The translations under genes and the position numbers were made by a program. The notes beneath the pieces were generated by a model that saw only the letters and a program-made list of their open reading frames with translations, had not been told where the DNA came from and did no database searches. Positions 1-10,200 of a DNA stretch of 64,000 nucleotides are shown here, one piece after another. How positions within the stretch are numbered: the stretch's first letter is position 1; each line of letters opens with the position of its first letter. Location: NCBI GenBank assembly GCA_963920705.1, contig OY987225.1:33953458-34017457 (forward strand). The letters run 5' to 3'. Source of the DNA: Odiellus spinosus. Its lineage: Eukaryota > Arthropoda > Arachnida > Opiliones > Phalangiidae.

Positions 1-40
1 TAGCGAGATAAAGTCTTAAGGTATACTCGAATTTCTATTT

Positions 41-315
41 AGGCTTAGCGAATTTAAGTTAGGCAAAGGGAAGTTTTTACCTGTGGAAATTTTACAAAAT
101 TTAGGCTTAGCAAAGCTAAGTTGGTTTGGTTTCGCAAATTATCCATTTAGGCTTAGCAAAGATTAAGTTTGTTACGCAAATCACCCATTTAGGCTTAGGA
201 AAATTAACTGTGTTTCGTAAATTACTCATTTAGGCTTAACAAAATTAAGTTTATTTCGCAAATTACTTATTTAGGCTTAGCAACGTTAAGTTTGTGGTGC
301 TAATTACTAGTTTGT
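41..315. repeat. ~42-bp tandem array of TTAGGCTTAGC units
   Basis: The motif AGGCTTAG/A begins at 41, 103, 149, 191, 232 and 273. The last four starts are about 42 bp apart, and each is followed by an AT-rich spacer with TTTCGCAAATTA-like text. The same core motif is scattered through the rest of the window in both orientations. No coding potential is seen. Confidence 0.75.
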
Positions 316-740
316 AACCTAAATTTAGCTTAGGTTTTTACGTAAATTATACTTGTTTACTTCAATTGTCACGCTAAATCATGACTTCTGAGCGTCTCTT
401 TTTACCAAGGTAACAATTAGGCGGGAAAGGATGATATTATGATTGGTTAAACTTCCAAAAATACTCTTAAATTAGAGGTTGACTTGATTTTTACGCTTTT
501 TAAACTAGATCAAATACTCGTGGAGTATAATATAAATATTTTGTCTAGTTCAAAGTCATTGTTTTCCGAGTTTCGGGATTATTTGTGGGTCGTAACCGAT
601 ACGCTTTGAAGCCGGAGTATAATTTGCATCAACGGAAACAATGCGTACATGTTGTTATAAAAAAAAAACTTCAAGAATGATTGTTTTTCGATGGTTGACG
701 TTTTTGAAGAGTCAGTAGCTCGTATAGCTGATTCCCTTAA

Positions 741-1183
741 AGTGACTCTGTTACCATTTATTTCGGAGGTATATGTGTTTTATGAGAGTGTAAATATTAT
801 CATAGTATTGAAATTAACATAAAATATTTTACACCTTTGGGTCGACGCGTTCGAAATTAAAATGCCAAAAATTCATAAATGAATTTTTTTTTTCTCGTGA
901 TGACGTAGGCATAGAATATTTCATTTGCAAATGGATCTCTCATGCCAAGCTCTCTAATTTAATCTGAATATATTTAAAATTCTGTTGACATTTTAAAATA
1001 TGCACCATTTTTAACTAAATTAGATTTTCCCTCACTGGAAAAGACAATTTCTTTCGTTATTCTATCAAAAGTTATTTAAATAAAAAGTAAAACCGATATT
1101 TTGAATCGTTTTTTAACGATCTTTCCGAAAATTCTAGTTAAATTATATTTGAAATTCGTGAAAAATCAGTCATAGGTTCACTT
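741..1183. mobile_element. TTAA-flanked foldback element, diverged copy
   Basis: The left end reads TTAA then AGTGACTCTGTTACC; the right end reads GGTTCACT then TTTTAA. The interior around 1100-1135 (GAATCGTTTTTTAACGATC, then TTTCCGAAAA) matches text near 63345-63375, and the ends match the element at 10670-10917. I take these as three copies of one non-autonomous family with TTAA target sites. This copy is the most diverged. Confidence 0.5.
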
Positions 1184-1189
1184 TTAAGT

Positions 1190-2592
1190 CTAAAAATAGA
1201 CCAGATTTCCTCTTTTTTAAGGTTTTATGACACGGATATCATTCTCTTGATTTTTGGCCCGCTGACCGCATCGCTGATCCGCCAATGTGGGAAGCTTAAG
1301 ATCCTTTTTTCTTAGATTTTATTCTCAATTTTGGGCCCCCCATCTAGAGTATTAGCCTGGATTCGAATTTAATACGGTTACTTCAGTTTTGACACCCCCT
1401 TACATTGAACCAAATATATTTTTTCATTTATTACTCGGCGTAAAACTAATTACTCTTTATATACCAACATCATTGTAAGAACTTATTGTTTGGATATTTT
1501 TATAGGTGTTTTATTTTTGTCTGAAGGATGTTTCACGCAGGGGGTTATTATTTTATATTAATTTTCTGGATGATCTCTTGTTTAAAACCTTTTTATCTGC
1601 ACTAAAGTTCACAAAATCCCGGCGATTCTAGAGTTGCCTCCTTTTCTCCCTTAGCAGACGACGTTAGCTGTAAGGTAAACCAAAACGGAAAATCGTCTGC
1701 TAACAACAAGAGGTCAAAGTTTTCAATTCAACCATTTCAAAAACGCAGTTCAAAACGAACTGTAGTGTGAACGCGCCTTAATTTTGAATTCCAATTATTC
1801 AATTATCCAAGTTGGCAATGATTAATTTATCTTTCGCGAAAAGAGAAATTTAGCATAAATTGTTTTAAATGGGTTGAAAACTTTGGTTTGGATATAATTA
1901 GGTTAAGCTCTATAAATTAGCCGTAATTTTTGTATTAATGTATCCTAAATTAAACATTTAATTGTAAGAAATCTAAGGTGGGGTCCTAGTAATTGTTAAG
2001 AATAGGTTGAGAACCCTTTGTTGGCCATGATCAAGATTAGTTTAATTATATCGAGATTTTAGTATGCCTTTAAATGTAATCATACAAACTTAAAGGGTGA
2101 ATGAATTTCCACAAGTTTTTTCAAAAGATTACTCATCGAATATTAAGCTTTATAATAATTTTGAACTTGTTGGGAAACTAGGCTTAACAAGGATCCACGA
2201 CTAGATTAAAGCGCGCGCTTTATAATTTCATATTACGTTAGAATCAAACGTGACCCAATGAGGTTTCAAAACGTTTTTTCATTTAAATAATTATTATATA
2301 ATACACGAATTTGTTTTTTATTTTGGGTAATATTTTCGAATTTACGACAGATGATGATCTTAACCGAGTCGAACGTTACTCATAGCTTAAAACAAATTAG
2401 AATTGCAAATTTTAATATTTTACGAAATTTAGGCTTTCGTGTTTTTCTGGGATTATTGATTTTTTTTATGGAATGCCATTGAACTTACTTGACCCCTTTT
2501 TTTAAGTACCCGCATAATAAGACGGGTACTACTTTACATAATTAATTATCGAGCTCTTAAATCACAAATATTATGATCATAGTGGCTCGTGG
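1190..2592. other. intergenic, no gene seen
   Basis: AT-rich sequence without a convincing ORF. A short inverted repeat, TTAGCAGACGACG near 1650 with CGTCTGCTAA near 1695, could be a foldback remnant. Nothing else can be supported. Confidence 0.5.
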
Positions 2593-2682
2593 TTGAATCT
2601 TCAGATGATGGTAGGCTTAGCTTTATATAAAGAAGGTTTTTTTCCAACGTTTTCCTCTTCAAAACTGTGCTCCATAATCATC

Positions 2683-3012
2683 ATGATTTATCAAGCAATA
2701 TTAGCATATCTGCTTTTAAATTTCGTCCATGGAAAAGAAACGTCAAGCGCTAATGCTAAACCGGAAGTTGGTGCTATTTCTTTAGCAAGCAGAGTTAAGA
2801 GAGCTGGTCTACCAGGTGGTACTGGAGTCGAAGTTGTTGGTAAACCTTGCACTTGTGTGTCAGGAACTGGTGTTCCCACTGCTTGCGTTGGAATAGTTGG
2901 ATTGCCTGGGACAGGTTTAGGTACTGGATTGCCCGGAACTGGAGGTACTGGTACTGGAATATCCGGAATTGGTGGAACTGGTCGTCCTGGAACAATAATT
3001 CCTGGAAAATGA
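2683..3012 (+). CDS. small secreted Gly-rich protein (hypothetical)
   Basis: I do not recognise the family. From the ATG at 2683 the ORF gives about 109 residues. It starts with a hydrophobic signal-like segment (MIYQAILAYLLLNFVHG) and a short Ser/Ala-rich propeptide. The furin-type site RVKR (residues 37-40) precedes a mature region of about 69 residues. That region has three cysteines (CTC, then C about ten residues later) and is otherwise Gly/Thr/Pro-rich with GLPGTG- and GGTGTG-like repeats. An in-frame ATG at 2605 would add 26 residues and turn the signal peptide into a more internal hydrophobic segment, so I prefer 2683. The Gly spacing is not a strict collagen GXY. An extracellular structural protein or secreted peptide is possible; function is unknown. 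Upstream exons cannot be excluded. Confidence 0.45.
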   Translation: MIYQAILAYLLLNFVHGKETSSANAKPEVGAISLASRVKRAGLPGGTGVEVVGKPCTCVSGTGVPTACVGIVGLPGTGLGTGLPGTGGTGTGISGIGGTGRPGTIIPGK

Positions 3013-3263
3013 AATATATGACATCATTGCATTCATATTTGTAAATTGTGTATTAATTTTATAAAATGTTAAAATGTTATTGAAATCATTTGATAAATTG
3101 GGTTATGAATATGATCTTTATCTCTCGTGTCCCGCCGAAATTTAAATACAAATGGCTTCCCTTCATTATTGAACTTTCAAGCAGGGATGGAAATAATGCT
3201 AATAAGTAGCAAGATTGCTTGACCCTCTCTAAGGTTCTAAATTATACTTATTTGTAAAAACTA

Positions 3264-3269
3264 AATAAA
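3264..3269 (+). promoter_or_regulatory. AATAAA poly(A) signal after the Gly-rich ORF
   Basis: AATAAA lies about 250 bp after the stop at 3012 and before the PDCL3 start at 3553. It is a plausible end for the Gly-rich transcript; there is no direct evidence of use. Confidence 0.35.
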
Positions 3270-3552
3270 ATAAATCGTATTTGAATTTGAAGAAAAAGTA
3301 CTTACTGATAGAGGAAATCTGGCAATGTCTGATAATTTTTAAAAAAGTTCCATAACTTTGAATTTGTGAAAGGGTTTTCCGATACGAAAATATACTTATT
3401 TCCGTCCCTTAAATTTCTAGCAGACGACGTGTGTGCGTTAGTCATCGTCAAATTCTTTTCACACAAAGAAGTTCATTGCCTTTTTATCGTAATTTATTTA
3501 AAGTTTTTGAGTTAGTATTTTAATCTTTAAGTGATTTTTTGAAGAAATAAAT

Positions 3553-5164
3553 ATGCAGGTATTATAATTATATAAACAAAAATAATATAACACCGAAAAA
3601 CCACAGAAAATAAGCAAATTTGTATCTATTCTTTTCTCCTAAGCCTTGGTCTAGATTTAAAGGGCTCAGGCCTCAGCCTTCTCTTTAAAGCACATGGCTT
3701 TCCTATGCCATTTAGGCTTAAATACTAAGATTTTAGTTCTATTATTTTTAATAGTTATTTATTCTTTCTTTGAAAGGATCCGAACGCCGATACTCAGTGG
3801 AATGACGTTTTACGTCAAAAAGGAGTCATACCACAGAAAGAAGCTGAAATTACTGAGGAAGATGTCATTAAACTTGTCGACACAGCCATCGAACAAAAAA
3901 TGGGGAAAAGCGGGAAAGGTTTTTATACCAGTGTCCGAGATTCTTCGTTAATGAAGAAACTAAAATAGAGAGTATTAATTAGCGCCAGATGAGTTAAACC
4001 TGGATGAACTCGATGAACTTGAGGATGAAGAAGACGAGAGAGTTCTCTTGGAGTATCGGTAAATAGAACATAAATTAGCTTTTTAATATAATGAGATCTT
4101 TCAACTTGAATTCATTTTAACTAACCATTAAAGAATGGTTGAAATGTCCCATTAAAACAAACTCTCAGTGTTTTAAGACAAGTTTGGTTATTAGTATGAA
4201 ACGAATGGCAGAAATGAAAGAGCACGCTGCCAAAAGTAAATTTGGCGAAGTTAGGGACATATCAGCCGATGATTACATTCAACAAGTTAATAAGGCCGGG
4301 GAAGGAATCTGGGTCGTTTTACATCTTTATAAATCAGGGTACGGAAACATTTAAGATTTTAGTTTCTTAGTCTCTTTGAACAAATCTAAACTTCTCGTAC
4401 TCTTTGGCATGTTGGTGTAGAATACCCTTATGTACTCTCATAAATAACTACTTAAATATATTGGCGGTCAAATTTCCCACTACAAAGTTCTTGAGGAGTG
4501 TATCGACGACTTGCATCGCTAATTATCCAGACAAAAACGTCCCAACAATCTTTATATACAGAGATGGCCAAATGGTCAAACAGTTTATCGGCCCCGAGAT
4601 GTTCGGTGGAATGAACCTCAAACTTGATGGTAAAAATATAAATTTTAAAGAATTAAAGGAAAAGTCCAGCTAAAAAACATAATCTAGAATGATCCATTAA
4701 TATGGGATAAAAAAATAGTCCAGGAGTTTTAAAATCTCTATATTAAAGCTAGATGTAGTGGTTTTAAAAATTTCTATAAAGTCTAGGAGTTTTAAAATTT
4801 TCTACATCAAGTTTGTGTATTTAAAACTTTCTTCATGAAGTCCAGGAATTTTAAAAATTTCTATATATATTTCCAGGAGTAGCTAGATTTCCATTCCTAA
4901 TTATCTTTAAAAAATTATAGTTTAGTGTATCAATTAATTTTTCCGTTGGTCTTTTCCTTTAAAACAAATAAAATCCAAGTTTAGTTATTTAAACTCGGGG
5001 GGTATTTTATTTTTTAAATTATCCGTGAAGTCCTGGAATGGATGCTTGGCGAAACTGGCGCCGTTAAAACTGACTTGGAATCAGATCCGAGACCAAAAGT
5101 TAAGGACGTATTATTTTCGTCACTGCGTCAAAATGACGGAGATAGTGACGAAAATGATTGGTAA
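3553..5164 (+). CDS. PDCL3: phosducin-like protein 3 (thioredoxin-fold chaperone cofactor)
   Basis: Six coding exons: 3553-3558, 3777-3918, 3983-4058, 4195-4338, 4421-4629, 5031-5164. All junctions are GT..AG and phases agree. The product is 236 aa; human PDCL3 is 239. The first coding exon is only ATG CAG. Conserved segments run in order: [16 protein letters not shown] at the N-terminus, an acidic helix ([20 protein letters not shown]), [71 protein letters not shown] and an acidic tail ending DSDENDW. Residues from about 85 to 195 form the thioredoxin-like domain, which lacks a CxxC redox pair, as expected. The family assists the CCT/TRiC chaperonin in folding cytosolic proteins. Intron 2 is only 64 bp. 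Without splicing, exon 5 would read on to a stop at 4673, but the exon 6 match ([16 protein letters not shown]) shows the true end. Confidence 0.93.
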
Positions 5165-5317
5165 AAGTTTTTTATAACAAAAACTCGTAACTTATAACTC
5201 TTTGATGCCTACGAATATGAACTGTTCATATTTATTGCTTGTTTAAAAAGGTTTTTTTCTACAAAATAGTTTCGGATTGAATTTAAGTTTGATAAAGTTG
5301 AAATGCAAATTAGATCA

Positions 5318-5323
5318 AATAAA
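5318..5323 (+). promoter_or_regulatory. AATAAA poly(A) signal after PDCL3
   Basis: Canonical hexamer about 150 bp after the PDCL3 stop, in AT-rich sequence. It is the nearest clear candidate for 3' end formation. Confidence 0.4.
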
Positions 5324-5456
5324 TTTTTACGATATGAAATGATTTGATTAATTTTCAATAACGGGAAAACTTGAGAGCCAAAATTAAATTTTCCTACAAA
5401 CAAATCTTCAAAAGTGACGTTGAAACCAAAAGTATTGATTACATTTCGGTTAAACG

Positions 5457-5695
5457 TGGAAAATAAGAATCTAATATATTTAAAATTACCGCCAAATGGG
5501 AACTATCTAATTGGGAAAGTAAGATCCTATATTTAAAATTGCCGCAAAAGGCGACTTATGGGAAAGTATTAGAAGAACCCCAATTAATATTTAAAGCAGC
5601 CGCAAGATGGCGAATATTGGGAAAGTAAGAACCACAAATAGTAGGAACTAAAAAGATATTTAAAACTCCCGCCAGAAAGCTAGAATCCCAAATAT
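5457..5695. repeat. four imperfect ~47-59-bp tandem units
   Basis: GGGAAAGTAAGA-type unit starts are at about 5457, 5513, 5560 and 5619. Each is followed by ATATTTAAAA and a GCCGCAAgATGGCGA-like segment. Noncoding and diverged. Confidence 0.6.
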
Positions 5696-7295
5696 TGATA
5701 GGGCCAACACTAATTAATTTCTCTCGTAAATTATTGACAATGTGAATTTTTATTTACATAACTTAAAAACTGACATGTGCATAAAGGTTTTTTTTAAACT
5801 CCAGTCAATCATCATCCTCTTATTTCAAACAAATCCGTAAATAATAAAAAAAAACAACAAAATTCTGCGGTTTCAAAGGTTTTTGTGGGAAAAATATTAA
5901 AATCACAGATTCAGGGTTTTTTTCTTTAGCCTTTCTCTCTCTTTACAAAACTTCTACTTAGATTTTTTTTAATTTAATTTCAAATTAGAATAAAAGTAGA
6001 ATTTTATTTGGTCAAATGGGGAATTGTTTTAATTTCATTTTTGTACATCTTTCGGGGGACATTTTTTTTTTATAAAGTCATTCGGGAGTTTCCTTAGTTC
6101 ATCGGGAGAATTTTATATAAATGTTTTTAGGTTTTCTTTTAGAATCTTTACGGCAGAAATTTAGAAAAAAAAATGGGTGTGTATTTTTGTAAATTAACTT
6201 AAGATTTAGGAAGGGGGTTTAATTTATTCCACCTCAAAATGGCAGTAATCCGTCGTCTGTTTAGTTTAGTTTCTTAAATCTAAACCAAGGCTTAACAATT
6301 AGGCTTAGCAAACTTACATTGTATAGTTTTCAAACTAGGCCTAAAAATTTACTAATGGTGCTTTCTTTGGGCTGCTCTTCAGAGCGACGAGTTTGAGCAT
6401 ACCAAAGTTTTCAAAACTAGGCTTAGCAAACTTATATCATTCAGAACCAACCAAATTAACTTTCGTAGTTTAACATTTAAAAAATATTCTTGCAGCAAAG
6501 AATTTAAAGATTGCCATGATAACAAATTTCTCGCTAAGCCTTGCCACCAAAACCTTATAAACTGAAAATTTAACCAAGCAGGTGACGGATAATTGTCAAA
6601 TTAATGATAGTATCCACATTTTTCTGCGGTAGTTTGTAAATTTAGGGTAATATTAGGGTTTGTTCCTTAAATTTGACTAAATATTAGAAATTGAAAAAGA
6701 TTACAAATTACAATGTCTATCTTTTTTTATTAAGGCAATTTTCTTTTCTCATTCAATATTATAATTTTAAAATTTTTTCTTTTTTTGTTTTCTGTTAAAC
6801 GGGCAGGGAAAGTAATTCAAATATTTTAAGGGTTTTTATTCATCAATTGTTTTATTATCGGCGGAATATTTTTAATTTTAATTGTCTAAACGTTTAATTT
6901 CTGGCCATTTTAGAAAAAAAAAACGTTTTCTGAATAACCCCTTTTTTTTCTCTCTCATAAATTACGGAATTTTTAATATTTAAAATATAGTTGAAGGAAA
7001 AATTTTAATTTTGCAAAACACTAACAATATTGAACCTGATAATTTTTTTATCGAGCAAAAAAAATGAATCGTCATTTTTCAGGTTGGTTTGGTTGGTATT
7101 TTTTTCCTTTTAACTTAAAAGTTATAGACTTATAGGTAGTTTAGCTTGCCTTAAATGTTAAACTCTGGAACCGAAAATTTAGAATTTAAAAAATACAATT
7201 TTGTGTCAAGCGATCAAATATTTTTTTGTCGCAAAAGCGCCAAATGATAAAGGGAAACAAAAAAATGGTAAACTAATTTTTTTCTCTTATTTTCT
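5696..7295. other. intergenic between convergent PDCL3 and CUL3
   Basis: Very AT-rich with many T runs. TAGGCTTAGCAAAC appears near 6300 and 6418, and GCTAAGCCTTG near 6536. No ORF with coding character. The CUL3 3'UTR must lie at the right edge, but I could not pick a poly(A) signal with confidence. Confidence 0.5.
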
Positions 7296-10200
7296 CTAAG
7301 CTACGTAGTTGTAGATTTTTCTGAAAAAGAGTTTAAAAAATTAACAAATTAGAGGAGAGTCGCAGTGAAAATGGCGGGTCAACTTACCTATCTTCCGTTC
7401 TCGCTAGATATTCTCTCTCTATCAAACTTTCGATTCGTTTCTTTATTATGACGGGACTGGGAATGAATCGAGATTTCAATTGGCTCGTAACTTCGGACAC
7501 GAGTACATTATGTTGCATTCTCTTTCTAGCTTTCATTATCCTAACAATCGCCGCCTCGATCGTGAAAAAATAATAGTTAAGGACCGCAAAATTAATAAAT
7601 CAGATTTAACCTTTAAAAAAATTGCTAAAAGAAAAGGATATTCGTGTTTTCGATCTTCATCCACTTTGCTTCTAGTTTCTTTTCGTTCTGGTTCTGATTC
7701 GCCCTTCGCTGCGACTGAATTCAAATAATTAAATTTAACGTTTTAAAAGTTTATTTAAAAGGAATATTTAATATTTACCGGCTTGTATTTTAACTCTGTG
7801 TAGTCGAGACGTGAAAGAATCGTTCACGGTAAAAACGTGACTCGGTTCTGATAAAAAAAAATATTTTTTAAGTTAGGACAAATAGGTTTAAGGTTTGACG
7901 TACCAATTTCTTTGCTCTTTGGCGTTTTGATGAGAATTCGTTGAGTAGCTTTTCCTAACGCTAAAGACTGTAAAGCTCTGATTAGATCTTTTTCTGGTAT
8001 ATCAGTCTCGCTAGAAATTTCTTCGTAGCTAATTCCCTCTCGAGATGTGTTGTTAAATAACATTAATATGCACATTTGATAAGTTGAAACCTGATATTAA
8101 AAATCAGACTTGAGATTAGTTTTTAAAGGTAGACTAATTTATCCCGATTCATAATTTTGGGAAAATCTACGGGATTTTGAATAATAGAAATGAACATTAT
8201 GGATAAAGTCTACAGGATTTTGATTAATAGGAACAGACATTCAGGAAAAATTGAAGTCTACGGGATTTCTATAAAGAGTCGATAGAAAACTCGTTCGGCT
8301 TAATTCTCTCTTTAACTAATATTTTAATAATTACTTGTATAATGTGTTTTCGAGGTGGCCCAGCGGGTGGTGGATGTAACGAAACTCCGGCTATAGCTCC
8401 TCCCATAACTCCGACATTTCCCACATTTGTGGAAGAAGAGGGAGACGGAATAGAAGTCGAAGAAGATGGTGTGGCGCTATCTTTCGGATCGGCTACCTCT
8501 TCTTTACGAGGACCGTAAAAAACCGCATTCAAATCAGCCCAACCTAATTGAGGTTGTAACGTAAGTTGTCTTCCGCTATGTTTTGCTAAATAAAACCTAA
8601 AATGAAAGGGTTACGCATTTCATTAGTGTAGAAAGAAACGTGAAAGTAGTCAAAAACTTACCTCCTAAATGCTTCGAACGCGTTACTAGGAGCAGTGGGA
8701 ATAGTGCATTTCGGGGTAGCCGCTTGAGTTGGCCAAAAACCAGTTGTTAAAACTCTCACACTTAAATCAACGCCGTAAAGTTTAGTCTGAAAGTGGAAAA
8801 ACATAAAGGAAATATGCGTATAAGATTTAAACCAATAATTTTAAGAGTTAGGCTTAGCAATAGTAAATTTGAGTTAGGCTTAACACTAAGCCTAACTATA
8901 TAAAATACTAAATTTGAGTTCATTCTCCTTTATATAATTACCCCTGAAGTTTGAACGTGTGATTTAAATTCTTCCATCATTGTGTTGGAAACGGACATAT
9001 CTTTAAACATTCCTTCTAATTTGGATGTAAATTGACATCCGCATTCAGTCTAGAATAAGATAATTATTGTTAATTATAATTTAAATCAAAATTGCGTGAA
9101 ATAACTAACTTTAAGCTTGGAGATCATATTCTTTTCGGAATCATCGGAGACACTCTTATTGAGTAACAATCTTTTAGCCAAATGTTGTTTGTAATATCGT
9201 TCAAAAACGTCCTTTTCTTGTAAATATCGAAAAAGAACCATAGTTTTATCCAAAACTTGTTCTATTTCTGTTTCTGTCATTCCTTTTACGCCTTTCTTTA
9301 ATTTATCGTCGATAAAAAGCGATAAATATTCTGGCGATTTTTGATTCAAATTCAAAAAGAATTCAAAATCACTCGCGATCATTTGCTTGAAGAAACGATC
9401 GCTGCCGAAAGAATTGACCAAGAAATGATCGAAACGATCTTTCAAGTCCAATAAACTCTAATTAATAATTAAATAATTAGTTCCGGATGCTAAAATGTCA
9501 AATTTTTATCGTAATTAATGTAAATCCAAACCTGGACGAAAGTCAACGCGTCTCCTTTCCCTCCTTCTTCTTCAGTCACCAAATTTTTGCCTTGTTCTTT
9601 AAGATAGGCACTGACGCAATCAGCCATTGTTTTTAAACCATCAGTTACGCGACTGAAAAGCTTGTACATGCAAGCTAAATCTTCCGTTTTCTGATTCTTA
9701 AGCATATGTACTACGCCGCTGTTTTCCATCTATAGTTAAAATTGCCAAATTTTTAGTTATTTGATCTTTAATTGGTAATTTAGACGAGTTAAGTGTTATT
9801 TTAAAATTGATTAAGAGTGTTAATATGTGTTAAACATCAATTACTGTAAGGTTTCTCGTTAATTTACAAGTTACTATTTGAGATAGGCTTAACACTAAGC
9901 CTAACCCAAACTGCTTTTCCATTCATTAAAACAAAATATTGTCTGGAAAAATGGAATCTAAATAGATGCTATAATAAAGTAATGGCAAAAATTGTTTACA
10001 ATTTTAATTGCCATGAAATAGAGTTAAGCTTACCACTAAACCTTTTTCAAATAAGTAAATTTTGAGTTAGGCTTAGCGTTAAGCCTAACTCAAATGCTAA
10101 ATTTGAGTTAGGCTTAGCGTGAAGCCAAACTCAAATGATAAATTTGAGTTTTGTTTCGTGCTAAGCCTAACTCAAATGATAAATTTGAGTTTTGTTTCGT

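Noticed and set aside
41-315. TTAGGC-containing array as telomeric repeat
   Set aside because: TTAGGC occurs once per 42-bp unit, not as a pure hexamer run, and the region is not at a chromosome end as far as can be seen.
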